64,000 nt of DNA from Allobosea sp. AAP35. Its GTDB lineage: Bacteria; Pseudomonadota; Alphaproteobacteria; Rhizobiales; Beijerinckiaceae. Numbering within the stretch: position 1 is the first letter of the stretch; each line of letters begins with the position of its first letter. The stretch spans positions 62,001 through 126,000 of the forward strand of contig NZ_LJHQ01000011.1 in the NCBI RefSeq assembly GCF_001295925.1, given 5' to 3'. The notes beneath the pieces were generated by a model, which did not search any database, was not told the origin of the DNA, and was given only the letters and a program-made list of their open reading frames with translations. Positions 34,939 to 44,005 of this stretch are shown here, piece by piece. Both the position numbers and the translations under genes were made by a program.

Positions 34939-35478
34939 TCAGCAGATTGCCGTCGGGTCCATTGCCTTGCGGGAGCGGCAGATCGAATCGTCGATGGAAT
35001 TCATGTCCTGCCGCACGGTGTCTGTCGGTGTCATGCCTATCGGGCTCGGCTTGTCGGGGCTGTCGACCAGGGTGCCGATGCCATGGCCGCCGATGTAAGT
35101 GCCGCTGGAGTCGTAGTTCCGGTTGCCGTTGCGGTCGAACAGCGCCGGCATCGGGCCTGACTGCGCCTGTGTCGGGCCCGGCGGCGAGGCATAGATGCCC
35201 TGGCCCGTACGGCGATCCCATGCATCCCGATCGCGCGCATCCTTCGCCTCACGGGCTGCCCGCGCCGCAGCGTCCTGATCTGCCTGTATACGCCGATCGG
35301 CCGCCTCCGCATCGTTGCGCTGGTTGCTTGCCGTCATCATGCAGTTGGCGAAGGCATCCGTGCCCTGAGCGAAGCCATAGCCCGAACACGCCTGCGTATC
35401 GGCTGCGCGCTGCTCTTCAGGTGAGATGCAAGCGGCCAGCGGCAGGACCAGCATTATGCAAAGGGCACATCGAAGCAT
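34939..35478 (-). CDS. Lipoprotein with GTDAFANCMMTA motif, copy 1
   Basis: A 179-residue predicted lipoprotein: the lipobox LPLAAC places the lipidated Cys at residue 17. The mature start carries ISPEEQRAADTQACSGYGFA followed by GTDAFANCMMTASNQR, which is shared with the next gene (copy 2). The middle (about 55-100) is Ala/Arg/Asp-rich and probably coiled; the C-terminus has DSICRSRKAMDPTAIC with two more cysteines. Similar short proteins with this motif are common in the order, of unknown function. It converges with yidD. Confidence 0.75.
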   Translation of the reverse strand: MLRCALCIMLVLPLAACISPEEQRAADTQACSGYGFAQGTDAFANCMMTASNQRNDAEAADRRIQADQDAAARAAREAKDARDRDAWDRRTGQGIYASPPGPTQAQSGPMPALFDRNGNRNYDSSGTYIGGHGIGTLVDSPDKPSPIGMTPTDTVRQDMNSIDDSICRSRKAMDPTAIC

Positions 35479-35518
35479 TGCTAACGGTCCTCTCCAAGAG
35501 GGGCGCTGGATGGTCCGA

Positions 35519-35977
35519 TCAGAACGAAAACGAACTGGACGAGCATTTCTCGCTCGAACTCGTCTGGGTCGATCCGTCAGGTAAATTGACGGTGTTTTCG
35601 ATCGTGCGGCATTTCATGTTACTGGTGTCAGGAGTTGTCGCAGTGGGAGGCGAAACAATCGGCGCGGCTGCGCTGGCCTGAGCCGCCCGCCGCGCATCGG
35701 CCTCGCGATCCGCAATGCGCTGGGCTTCGCGCTGGTTTTCTGCCGTCATCATGCAGTTTGCGAAGGCATCGGTTCCGGCCGCGAACCCATAGCTGGCACA
35801 TTGCCTTTCATCGGCTGCGCGCTGTTCCTTGCGTGAGACGCAGCCGGTCAGCCAGAGGGCCGCGATGACGGTCATCGCAAGTCCGGCTCTCCGAGGATGC
35901 CCCCGGTAAAGGCTGCTGACCCTCGCGGTCGCGAGCCTCGCCTCGACGTCCGGCCTGGAATAAACGCAACGAGCCAT
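35519..35977 (-). CDS. Lipoprotein with GTDAFANCMMTA motif, copy 2
   Basis: A 152-residue predicted lipoprotein with the lipobox LWLTGC (Cys46). The segment VSRKEQRAADERQCASYGFA plus GTDAFANCMMTAENQR is nearly the same as in copy 1, showing duplication; the C-terminal halves differ (here Ser-rich with MKCRTIENTVNLPDG and SSEKCSSSSFSF). The start is unsure: ATG at 35977 gives a long basic leader, while ATG at 35875 gives a short leader without positive charge. Copy 1 follows 40 bp downstream on the same strand. Function unknown. Confidence 0.72.
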   Translation of the reverse strand: MARCVYSRPDVEARLATARVSSLYRGHPRRAGLAMTVIAALWLTGCVSRKEQRAADERQCASYGFAAGTDAFANCMMTAENQREAQRIADREADARRAAQASAAAPIVSPPTATTPDTSNMKCRTIENTVNLPDGSTQTSSSEKCSSSSFSF

Positions 35978-36230
35978 GGATCCCGCTTTCTGAAAATCGG
36001 CCGCCCACGACGCCAGACCGATGATCGCGCTGTGTCGCCGTCATTAATCGCGCTGGTTAAGCCAACGCCAGCCCCGCCCGTCAGGGCCTGAAGGATTGCA
36101 TCGTCATGCTGAAGAACTGCAATATGGGATGAAAGCGGCTCCGTTCTGGAGCCCCTCGGCGACCCGATGCGTGGTTTGCGACCGCGTCCGACGGCAGCCA
36201 TGGCAACCCGACCGCGCCGGAGTGGACATC

Positions 36231-37217
36231 ATGGTTCCGCGCCTCGAACTCGATATTCGCGATCTGGAAAGCGCGGCTGTCGGCAGCGGCGTCCTCAGCG
36301 GCCTTGATGTCCTCGGCAACGGCGAGGACATGCTCGGGAGCAGTCACCATGAGTACCGGATCGTGGAGACCGGCTTCTACATTCATACGCAGGATTTCGC
36401 CGTCACGCACCGATACCAGTATCGCCTTGCGAGGCGGAACTATCTGACGTTTCAGTTCCGCCTCAGAGGCCGCCTGCAATACCTCATAGGCGGCCACCGG
36501 TTCGCATCCGGCCATGGCTCGCTGCGCATCACAGCCGATCCGCTGTCGTCAACCGATGTTAAGCCGACCGGCGACCGGCTCGTGGGACTGGGCATGTTCG
36601 TCGACAAGGCGCTCCTGACAGACAAGTTCGGCCTTCAGATCGATTTGATACCGGAGCACATAAGGCCGATGTTCCTGCCCACGGTGCACACGCGCCAGAC
36701 CCTCGAACTGCCGATGTGCGCCGCGTCGCGCATGGCGGTCGAGGATATGGCGGCCTGTCGTTTCGTTGGTCCCTTGCGAACTGCCTATCTCAACGCCAAG
36801 GCCATGGAACTGATCTGTCTGGCCGTGTCGAGGCTCAACGACCGGTTTCAGCCTCATACGCTGTTTGGCTCGCGTGGCGGCGATCGCTTGTCGGAGGCGC
36901 TGGAGATGGCCGCCCTGATCTATCGGCGGAACATTTCGGCGCCGCCCTCTATCGACGCTCTGGCACGCCGTGTCGGACTGAACCGCACCTCGTTGACGGA
37001 CGGCTTTCGCGAGCGTTTCCGCGAAACGCCGGCTAGTTTCTCGCGTCGGGTCAGGCTCGAATGGGCAAGCCAGCAACTCGAGGACGGCCGGCGATCAGTT
37101 GCCGAAACCGCCGCCGCATGCGGGTACACCAGCCAGGCGGCATTTTCTCGCGCATATGGGGAGCATTTCGGCGCTCCACCCTCGTCTCGACTGCGTCGCA
37201 ACGCCTACCGTATCTGA
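36231..37217 (+). CDS. AraC family transcriptional regulator
   Basis: About 328 residues. The N-terminal part (about 1-215) is a PchR-like sensor domain with RLARRNYLTFQFRLRGRLQY, and the C-terminus (about 232-325) is the AraC DNA-binding domain with two helix-turn-helix units: SIDALARRVGLNRTSLTDGFRERF and SVAETAAACGYTSQAAFSRAYGEHFG. It starts here at an ATG with GGAG eight bases upstream; longer forms from 36129 (ATG) or 36096 (TTG) are possible. PchR-like AraC proteins often respond to siderophores or small acids, but its target is unknown. The neighbouring lipoproteins are transcribed away from it. Confidence 0.85.
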   Translation: MVPRLELDIRDLESAAVGSGVLSGLDVLGNGEDMLGSSHHEYRIVETGFYIHTQDFAVTHRYQYRLARRNYLTFQFRLRGRLQYLIGGHRFASGHGSLRITADPLSSTDVKPTGDRLVGLGMFVDKALLTDKFGLQIDLIPEHIRPMFLPTVHTRQTLELPMCAASRMAVEDMAACRFVGPLRTAYLNAKAMELICLAVSRLNDRFQPHTLFGSRGGDRLSEALEMAALIYRRNISAPPSIDALARRVGLNRTSLTDGFRERFRETPASFSRRVRLEWASQQLEDGRRSVAETAAACGYTSQAAFSRAYGEHFGAPPSSRLRRNAYRI

Positions 37218-37219
37218 CG

Positions 37220-37453
37220 CTAGTTTGCCGCGTTCGCCTTCAGCGCGGTGCGGCAGCCCTCGGAAAGCTTGGCCACGTTTTGCTTGAAGCAGGCTGCGAT
37301 GCGGCCGCCGCCGGGCTGGACGCCGGGGCAATGGGTGGCGATGTCCTTGGCGCAGGCGTTGCGCAGCGCCGCAGCGTTATCCTGGGCCAAGGCCGGCTGG
37401 GAGGCAGCGAACAGGAGCGCGGCAGCGCAGTTGGCGGCAAACAGGCGGTTCAT
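37220..37453 (-). CDS. Small exported cysteine-rich repeat protein
   Basis: A 77-residue secreted protein. The signal peptide is clear (NRLFAANCAAALLFAASQPALAQ, cleavage near 24). The mature part has the GLG1-like cysteine-rich repeat: AALRNACAKDIATHCPGVQPGGGRIAACFKQNVAKLSEGCRTAL, with four cysteines. Such proteins probably form two disulfides in the periplasm; function unknown. GGGAG lies eight bases before the ATG. Its stop is three bases from the AraC gene stop on the opposite strand. Confidence 0.82.
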   Translation of the reverse strand: MNRLFAANCAAALLFAASQPALAQDNAAALRNACAKDIATHCPGVQPGGGRIAACFKQNVAKLSEGCRTALKANAAN

Positions 37454-37625
37454 GCGGAGCGCTCCCAAGGCGGATGTCGTGATGGCACGACGCATTCTGC
37501 AGACGAGAGCTTGCCGGATGATGAGGAAAACCTGACCAAACCGACAGGTTCGGTTCCGCGCGGTCGCCCGGCGATTGCCTGTCGGATGCGGCTCGTATAG
37601 GCGGGCGTCTCGGCTGTGTCCTCAA

Positions 37626-37706
37626 CCGGATACGGACATCGCCGCGCGAGGCCTCGGTCTCAGCCCCTCCAGTATCCGGCCTTGACTTACGGGGTTCGTA
37701 TCCCCG
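37626..37706 (+). promoter_or_regulatory. Structured leader upstream of thrS
   Basis: Three dyads lie in the 100 bp before thrS: CCGGATAC (37626-37633) pairing with GTATCCGG (37672-37679), the palindrome CGAGGCCTCG (37647-37656) and the hairpin CGGGG/CCCCG (37690-37706). The pairings are seen directly. Control of thrS is inference. Confidence 0.5.
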
Positions 37707-37727
37707 AGTGAGCAGGAGCGACGATCG

Positions 37728-39737
37728 ATGACGATCTCCCTGACATTTCCCGATGGCGCGACGCGCGAATTCCCCTCCGGCATCACCGGAAAGGCGATCG
37801 CTGGCGGCATCTCGCCCTCCCTTCTGAAGCGTACCGTCGCGATGGCGATCGACGGCGTGGTCGTCGATCTCGCCGATGAGATCGCGAAGGATTCCAAGAT
37901 CGAGTTCCTGACGCGGGACGATCCGCGCGCGCTCGAACTCATCCGGCACGATTGCGCCCATGTCCTCGCCGAGGCTGTGCAGGCGCTCTGGCCCGGCACG
38001 CAGGTGACGATCGGCCCGGTGATCGAGGGCGGGTTCTTCTATGATTTCGCCCGCAACGAGCCTTTCACGCCCGAGGACCTGCCGGTCATCGAGAAGAAGA
38101 TGCGCGAGATCATCGCCAGGGACGCGCCCTTCACCAAGGACGAGTGGAGCCGCGACAAGGCCAAGGCCTTCTTCGCCGAGAAGGGCGAGGCCTACAAGGT
38201 CGAGCTCGTCGATGCGATTCCGGAAGACCAGACGCTGAAGATGTATGCGCAGGGTGAGTGGATCGATCTCTGCCGCGGCCCGCATATGACCTCGGTCGGC
38301 AAGGTCGGCACCGCCTTCAAGCTGATGAAGGTGGCCGGCGCCTATTGGCGCGGCGACAGCAACAACGCCATGCTGACGCGCATCTATGGCACGGCCTTCG
38401 CCAAGCAGGAGGATCTCGACGCGCATCTTCACCAGATCGAGGAGGCCGAGAAGCGCGACCACCGCAAGATCGGCCGCGAGATGAACCTGTTCCACTTCCA
38501 GGAGGAGGGGCCGGGCGTCGTGTTCTGGCACTCCAAGGGCTGGCGGCTGTTCCAGGAGATCCTGACCTATATGCGCCGGCGGCTGGCCGCCGATTATGAA
38601 GAGGTCAACGCGCCGCAGATCCTCGACAAGTCGCTCTGGGAGACCTCGGGCCACTGGGGCTGGTACCAGGACAATATGTTCGCGGTGAAGTCGGCGAGCG
38701 CGTTCGAGAACCCCAACGACCCGACGCGCGACCAGAAGGTCTTCGCGCTCAAGCCGATGAACTGCCCCGGCCATGTCCAGATCTTCAAGCATGGGCTGAA
38801 AAGCTATCGCGACCTGCCGATCCGGCTTGCCGAGTTCGGCGCGGTGCATCGCTATGAGCCCTCGGGCGCGCTGCATGGGCTGATGCGCGTGCGCGGCTTC
38901 ACCCAGGACGACGCGCATATCTTCTGCGCCGAGGACGATCTGGCGGCCGAGTGCCTGAAGATCAACGAGCTGATCCTCTCGGTCTACGCCGATTTCGGCT
39001 TCACCGAGGATCTCGTCATCAAGCTCTCGACACGGCCCGACAAGCGCGTCGGCACGGATGCGATGTGGGACCATGCCGAGGATGTGATGAACCGCGTCCT
39101 GATCGAGATCGCGGCGCAGTCGGGCAACAGGATCAAGACCGAGATCAACCCGGGCGAGGGCGCCTTCTACGGGCCGAAGTTCGAATATGTGCTGCGCGAC
39201 GCCATCGGCCGCGACTGGCAGTGCGGCACGACGCAGGTCGATTTCAACCTGCCCGAGCGCTTCGGGGCGTTCTATATCGGCTCTGATGGCGAGAAGAAGA
39301 CGCCGAGCATGGTGCACCGCGCGATCTGCGGTTCGCTGGAGCGCTTCACCGGCATCCTGATCGAGAACTTCGCCGGGCATTTCCCGCTTTGGCTCGCGCC
39401 CGAGCAGATCCTGGTCTGCCCGATCACGTCGGAGGCGGATTCCTATGCCGAGGACGTCACGATCGCCTGCATGAATGCCGGCCTGCGGGCGCGAGCGGAT
39501 CTGCGCAACGAGAAGATCTCCTACAAGGTGCGCGAGCATTCGCTGGCTAAGGTCCCGGTGATCCTGGCGGTGGGCAAGCGCGAGGCGGAGGAGCGCACGG
39601 TGACCGTGCGCCGTCTCGGCAGCCAGGCGCAGACGGTGATGTCGCTCGACGAGATGGTCGCGGCAATGACCGACGAGGCGATGCCGCCGGATCTGAAGCG
39701 GGTCAAGGCGGCAAGGGCGGCGAAGGCGGCAGGCTGA
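37728..39737 (+). CDS. thrS: Threonyl-tRNA synthetase
   Basis: Charges tRNA-Thr. The 669-residue product has the TGS domain (about 1-60), the editing domain (about 65-230, with EGGFFYDF and the zinc-like HH region around EAEKRDHRK) and the class II catalytic core. Motif 2/zinc regions are visible: [17 protein letters not shown] with Cys346, FRDLP-like [31 protein letters not shown] and, near the end, [13 protein letters not shown]. The anticodon-binding domain is about 545-660. The leader before it is structured. All expected parts are present. Confidence 0.97.
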   Translation: MTISLTFPDGATREFPSGITGKAIAGGISPSLLKRTVAMAIDGVVVDLADEIAKDSKIEFLTRDDPRALELIRHDCAHVLAEAVQALWPGTQVTIGPVIEGGFFYDFARNEPFTPEDLPVIEKKMREIIARDAPFTKDEWSRDKAKAFFAEKGEAYKVELVDAIPEDQTLKMYAQGEWIDLCRGPHMTSVGKVGTAFKLMKVAGAYWRGDSNNAMLTRIYGTAFAKQEDLDAHLHQIEEAEKRDHRKIGREMNLFHFQEEGPGVVFWHSKGWRLFQEILTYMRRRLAADYEEVNAPQILDKSLWETSGHWGWYQDNMFAVKSASAFENPNDPTRDQKVFALKPMNCPGHVQIFKHGLKSYRDLPIRLAEFGAVHRYEPSGALHGLMRVRGFTQDDAHIFCAEDDLAAECLKINELILSVYADFGFTEDLVIKLSTRPDKRVGTDAMWDHAEDVMNRVLIEIAAQSGNRIKTEINPGEGAFYGPKFEYVLRDAIGRDWQCGTTQVDFNLPERFGAFYIGSDGEKKTPSMVHRAICGSLERFTGILIENFAGHFPLWLAPEQILVCPITSEADSYAEDVTIACMNAGLRARADLRNEKISYKVREHSLAKVPVILAVGKREAEERTVTVRRLGSQAQTVMSLDEMVAAMTDEAMPPDLKRVKAARAAKAAG

Positions 39738-39743
39738 TGGTGC

Positions 39744-39851
39744 GTCATTCTCGGGCGAAGCGAAGCGCAGACCCGAGAATCTCTTGCCAATGAGCCCTTC
39801 TGCCGGTGAGCAAACCTTGAGCGAGATGCTCGGGTCGAGCCCGAGCATGAC
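39744..39851. repeat. Intergenic paired inverted-repeat element (cruciform type)
   Basis: Two hairpins face each other. Unit 1 has a 9-bp stem ATTCTCGGG/CCCGAGAAT (39747-39755 and 39772-39780); unit 2 has a 9-bp stem ATGCTCGGG/CCCGAGCAT (39826-39834 and 39840-39848). The outer flanks GTC/GAC and inner flanks CTC/GAG also pair, making a nested double-hairpin. Its units are near reverse complements of each other. Confidence 0.8.
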
Positions 39852-39904
39852 GTGTATCTGACACCCCTCGCCAACCGCCACACCCACATGCCAGATTGCC
39901 GCCT

Positions 39905-41191
39905 ATGCTGACGGGGTCCTATCGCAAGCGGCTCGATGCCGATCTCATTCGCTGGGTCGGGCAGGGGCTGGTCACGGCTGAGGCCGCCGGCGCGATCCGG
40001 CGTTCGGTCGCGGCTGAGGGTGGATTCAGACTTCCGGGGCTGCTCGGGCTGTTTGGCGGGCTCTTGATCGCCTCGAGCCTGGCGGCCTTCGTGGCGGCAA
40101 ATTGGGAGGTGATCCCGCGCCTCATGAAGCTGGCGACGATCCTGGTGGCGCTCATCGCTTCGCTTGGTATGGCCGCGCGTCTCGACAGCCGGGGCTCGCG
40201 CGCGGCGGCGGATGGGGCGGCGACCTGCGGGGTCCTGATCTTTGGAGTCGGCATCGCGCTGATTGGCCAGATGTATCATCTGCCGGCGGATTGGCCGGCG
40301 GGCGCTCTGCTGGTGGCGCTGGGCGGGCTCGTCGTGGCGGCGCTGCTGCGCTCCAATGGCGCGCTGGCGATCGCCTTCGTGGCGCTCTGCGCCTGGAGCG
40401 GCGGGCGCTGGCAGGAGAGCCAGGGGGCGCTCCAGGCCGCGTTCTTCCTGGTCTATCTGCCGGCGCTGTGGCTGGCGTTCTCGCGCGACAACCGTCTGGT
40501 GCATCATCTGGCGGTGCTGGCGCTGGCGCTGTGGCTCGTGCTGTTGCCGGGCGACTGGATCGGCGGGCGCTTCGATTACGGTCTGCTCGCCTATGGGCTT
40601 GCGGTGTCGGCGACTTTTGTCGCGCTCGGCGGCTGGGCGCTCGATCGGGGCGGGCCGGCCCTGCTGACCTGCTGCCTGCCCTGGGGACTTGTCGGCTTCG
40701 TCCTCATTCTCGATGTCGAGCTGATCCGCATCCTCGACACACGCCAGTCGCGCGGCGGCATGGCGGCGGGACTGAACTACATCGCCTATGCGGTTGCGCT
40801 CGCGACCATCGCCGGTTTTGCCACTTCGGCGCGCGAGACGCGGTTCGCCTGGCCGCTGGCGGCGGCGCTGATCCTGGGGTTGCTGGTGCCAGCGGTGTTC
40901 TGGAGCGGCCTTGCCGTCGGCCTGCTCGGCAAGGCCGTCGTCGCCAGCCTGATCCTGGCGGTCGCGATCGCACTCGTCGTCGCCGGCGTCACGGGCGGGG
41001 TGCGGCGTCTGACGCTCGCCGGGTCGGGCATGTTCGGGCTCGCGATCCTGATCCTGCTCTGGCAGACGATCGGCACGCTGCTCGACCAGTCGCTGTTCTT
41101 TCTCGTGGCAGGGGCCGCCCTGCTCGGGCTGGCCGGCGCGACGCGGCGGCTCCTGGCGCGTCTGTCTCGCCCGGCGGGGGAGGCGGCCTGA
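39905..41191 (+). CDS. DUF2157 polytopic membrane protein
   Basis: A 428-residue membrane protein: a short cytoplasmic head (about 1-40) with RKRLDADLIRWVGQGLVTAEAA, typical of DUF2157, then about twelve hydrophobic helices to the end. It overlaps the next gene by one base (TGATG), and the two belong to a known pair of DUF2157 and GDYxxLxY proteins. The ATG at 39905 is used; a TTG at 39896 would add three residues. No function is established for the pair. Confidence 0.85.
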   Translation: MLTGSYRKRLDADLIRWVGQGLVTAEAAGAIRRSVAAEGGFRLPGLLGLFGGLLIASSLAAFVAANWEVIPRLMKLATILVALIASLGMAARLDSRGSRAAADGAATCGVLIFGVGIALIGQMYHLPADWPAGALLVALGGLVVAALLRSNGALAIAFVALCAWSGGRWQESQGALQAAFFLVYLPALWLAFSRDNRLVHHLAVLALALWLVLLPGDWIGGRFDYGLLAYGLAVSATFVALGGWALDRGGPALLTCCLPWGLVGFVLILDVELIRILDTRQSRGGMAAGLNYIAYAVALATIAGFATSARETRFAWPLAAALILGLLVPAVFWSGLAVGLLGKAVVASLILAVAIALVVAGVTGGVRRLTLAGSGMFGLAILILLWQTIGTLLDQSLFFLVAGAALLGLAGATRRLLARLSRPAGEAA

Positions 41192-41820
41192 TGGCGATGC
41201 CAGCCTTGCGAGTGCCGAGCGCCGACGCGCTGCTGGGGCGCGTGCCGCTGCTCGGGCGCGTGCTCGCGGCGATGCTGATCCTGTGCGGGGGCCTGCTCGC
41301 GCTGGTCGAGAGCCGCGCCGGCATCCTGCGCAATGGCACAGAAATCCGCCTGAAGACGGTGCCGGTCGATCCGCGCAACCTGTTTCGCGGCGACTATGTT
41401 GTGCTGGCCTATCCGATCAGCACGGTGGAGCCGGCGGCGGGCGAGGGCGCCTTTCGCCGGGGCGATGCCGTGTTCGTCACGCTGACGCGCGATGCGGAAG
41501 GCTTTGCCCAGGCGACGGGGGCGTCTCGGACGCGGCCCGTTACGAGCGGGGGCGATCTCGTCATCGCTGGCCGTGTCCAGTCGACCGGGGCCTGCGGGCT
41601 GAACGCGGCCGGCGAGGCGGATTGTGCCACGGGCCGTCGGCGCCTGCGCGTTGCCTATGGGCTGGAGAGCTATTTCGTGCCGCAAGGCCAGGGTCGCCGG
41701 ATCGAGACGACACCGAAGGCGGCCCTCGATGTGGTGGCGGCCGTCTCTGCCACCGGTGAGGCCGCGATCAAGCGCCTGCTGATCGACGGCAAGCTCGTCT
41801 ATGCCGAACCGCCCTATTGA
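41191..41820 (+). CDS. GDYxxLxY domain protein
   Basis: A 209-residue protein with one membrane helix (about 22-42) and an extracytoplasmic domain carrying the GDYVVLAYPIS motif (about 67-77) and the ESYFVPQGQG segment (about 163-172) that define this family. It also has a disulfide-capable STGACGLNAAGEADC pair. It is translationally coupled to the DUF2157 gene upstream. The two are likely one functional unit; its job is unknown. Confidence 0.87.
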   Translation: MAMPALRVPSADALLGRVPLLGRVLAAMLILCGGLLALVESRAGILRNGTEIRLKTVPVDPRNLFRGDYVVLAYPISTVEPAAGEGAFRRGDAVFVTLTRDAEGFAQATGASRTRPVTSGGDLVIAGRVQSTGACGLNAAGEADCATGRRRLRVAYGLESYFVPQGQGRRIETTPKAALDVVAAVSATGEAAIKRLLIDGKLVYAEPPY

Positions 41821-42031
41821 GGGAACGGCGCGACCGGCTGCAGCGTCACCAGTTGCCTTGGACAGACTGGCCCTTGTCACGGACGCCACACAGGGTTGTG
41901 AAGCGAAGTTCAGTGACCGTTAACCGCCTCGGCATTATGAACGCCACATGAACAAGCGGGTGCTGGCGTTCAGATCGGGAACCTGACGCGCCGACCCGAG
42001 GTTTCAGCGATCTCGTGTTTTCGCCAGCCGG

Positions 42032-43246
42032 ATGTCGCCCGTGACGCAGGCCCTCACCTTGTCGCGCTTCGTGCTCCTGGGCCAGGGCCCTGCAGAGGGT
42101 GCCGCAGCCGTGGCGCGCGATGCGCGGATCGATGTGATCCGCGGCTTGGCTCTGCTGATCATCTTCATCAATCACATGCCCGGCAACATTGTCGCGGCCT
42201 ATATGCCCCATAATTTCGGGTTCTCCGACGGCGCGGATGCCTTCGTGCTGCTGGCCGGCGTCTCGGCGACGCTCGCCTATGGTAGCCTGATCGAGCGTCG
42301 CGGGCTCGTCGTCAGCGGCCTGAAGATCGGGGCGCGACTCTGGACGCTCTACATCGCGCATCTGGCGATGTTCATCCTGGTCTGCGGCGTCGTCGCGGCG
42401 GCGGTGACGCGGACGCAAAACCCGCTCTACATCGAAGCGATCAACATCCAGCCCTTCTTCAGCGACACGCTGGCGGCGCTGGTCGATGTGCTGCTGCTGC
42501 GCTATCAGCCATCCTATCTCGACATCTTGCCGCTCTACATCGTGCTGCTGGGCCTTTTTCCGCTGCTCTATCTCGGTGTCCGCCGCAGCCCGCTCGCGAC
42601 GGTGCTGGTTTCGCTCGGAATCTGGCAGGGGGCTGTGGCGCTGGGCCTTAATTTTCCAAATGTCCATGCGGCAGGCTGGTTTTTCAATCCCTTCGCCTGG
42701 CAGGTTGTGTTCACGCTCGGCATCGTCGTCGGGCTGGCGATGCAGCGCGGAATCTCCGCGCCCCGGGCCCGCTGGCTCGACGCGGTCGCGCTTGCGGTCG
42801 TCGTTGGCGCCTATCTCGCCAAGACCGCGTCGGGCAATCCAACCGGCATCGCGCTGTTCAACGACTGGTTCGACTCGGTGCAACTCGGCTCGGACAAGAC
42901 GAATCTGGCCTGGAGCCGGCTGCTGCATGTGGTTGCGCTCGCTTGGCTGGCCATGCGGTGGCTGCCGGCTGGGGCGGGCCTCCTGACGCATGCGGTCGGG
43001 CGCACGCTCGCAGTCGTCGGCAAGCATTCGCTCGACGTCTTCTGTGCGGGAACGGTGTTGTCGATCGTCGGCCAGATCGTCATGGCCGAAACCGGCTTCG
43101 CGCTGGGGCCGCAGTTGCTCGTTTGCCTGGTGGGGGTTAGCATCCTGATCGGGTTGGGGATGTTCCTGACGTGGTACCAGTCGCTCACGCTTTCCGGCGG
43201 CCGCTCCGCCGCGCCTTCGCAGCCGGCTTCGTCTCAGCCGCAGTAA
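42032..43246 (+). CDS. opgC: OpgC-type succinyltransferase
   Basis: A 404-residue membrane acyltransferase of the OpgC family, which adds succinyl groups to osmoregulated periplasmic glucans. The signature is RIDVIRGLALLIIFINHMPGN (about 32-52) with the conserved His, and PHNFGFSDGADAFVLLAGVS (about 59-78). About ten hydrophobic segments follow. The ATG is at 42032. The next gene starts 76 bp before its stop, with the overlap coding the next protein's signal peptide. Sugar target is inferred. Confidence 0.85.
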   Translation: MSPVTQALTLSRFVLLGQGPAEGAAAVARDARIDVIRGLALLIIFINHMPGNIVAAYMPHNFGFSDGADAFVLLAGVSATLAYGSLIERRGLVVSGLKIGARLWTLYIAHLAMFILVCGVVAAAVTRTQNPLYIEAINIQPFFSDTLAALVDVLLLRYQPSYLDILPLYIVLLGLFPLLYLGVRRSPLATVLVSLGIWQGAVALGLNFPNVHAAGWFFNPFAWQVVFTLGIVVGLAMQRGISAPRARWLDAVALAVVVGAYLAKTASGNPTGIALFNDWFDSVQLGSDKTNLAWSRLLHVVALAWLAMRWLPAGAGLLTHAVGRTLAVVGKHSLDVFCAGTVLSIVGQIVMAETGFALGPQLLVCLVGVSILIGLGMFLTWYQSLTLSGGRSAAPSQPASSQPQ

Positions 43247-44001
43247 TCCTTTGCGCGGCGACTTTGCCGGCATGGGCCGGGCCGATGACGCTTGCCGATT
43301 CAGCGGATCTGCGCTGCCGGGCTGGTGCGGCCGTCCATGGCTTCCGGCCGACCCTGCCGGTCACGACGCAGACCCTGCGCGACACAGGCAAGCTGACCAT
43401 CGTCGCGATCGGCTCGTCGACGACGGCAGGCGCCGGCGCGAGCGGCGAGGACAAAAGCTATCCCACCGTGCTGCAGGACGAATTGCGGCGCCGTTTGCCT
43501 CAGTCCGAGATCCGCGTCGTCAATCGCGGCGTGGGCGGGCAATCGGCCTATGACATGCTGACGCGCATGGAGACCGACGTCATCGAGCAGGAACCGGCCC
43601 TGGTGATCTGGCAGACGGTGGCTGCCGATGTCGTCAATCATGTCGGCGAGGAGAAGCTTGCCAAGATTCTCAAGAAGGGGATCGGGAAGATTCAGGCCGC
43701 GGGCATCGATCTCGTGATGATGGATCTGCCCTGGCTCCAGCGCGAAGACCGCTATCCGCATTACGAGGACTACCGGGCTGTGCTCCAGCGCGCCGCTGCA
43801 GCCTCCAACGTGCCTGTCTTTCCGCGCTATGGGATGATGAAGGAGTGGGCGCGCTCGCAGCGCTTCACGCCGGAGGAACTGATCGGCATGAACGGAACGG
43901 AATTGGTCGAGGCCGGCTATCGCTGCCTTGCCATCCGCATTGCCGACGGGGTCGCGGCTGCCGTCTCGGCACCGCGCGCGGAACCCGCCGCGTCGCGCTG
44001 A
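43171..44001 (+). CDS. SGNH/GDSL-like exported protein, degenerate triad
   Basis: A 276-residue exported protein read from GTG at 43171. The leader HAFRRPLRRAFAAGF...LPAWA (about 6-36) is a signal peptide coded in the overlap with opgC; no in-frame start after the opgC stop would keep it. The GDSL block I is present as VAIGSSTTAG with the nucleophile Ser83, and block II as RGVGGQSAYDML. Block III, normally GxND, reads WQTVAADV, and block V, normally DGxH, reads NGTE, so the acid/base pair seems lost. It may bind rather than cleave. Cotranscribed with opgC. Confidence 0.75.
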   Translation: MVPVAHAFRRPLRRAFAAGFVSAAVILCAATLPAWAGPMTLADSADLRCRAGAAVHGFRPTLPVTTQTLRDTGKLTIVAIGSSTTAGAGASGEDKSYPTVLQDELRRRLPQSEIRVVNRGVGGQSAYDMLTRMETDVIEQEPALVIWQTVAADVVNHVGEEKLAKILKKGIGKIQAAGIDLVMMDLPWLQREDRYPHYEDYRAVLQRAAAASNVPVFPRYGMMKEWARSQRFTPEELIGMNGTELVEAGYRCLAIRIADGVAAAVSAPRAEPAASR

Positions 44002-44005
44002 GGCT

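Noticed and set aside
37377-39887. An 836-codon open frame on the minus strand across thrS
   Set aside because: It is antisense to the whole of thrS, has no recognisable protein features and is of the Arg/Ala/Leu-rich kind that GC-rich DNA gives by chance.
40102-41190. N-terminal extension of the GDYxxLxY protein through the DUF2157 gene
   Set aside because: It is another frame of the DUF2157 gene; the coupled ATG at 41191 is the natural start.
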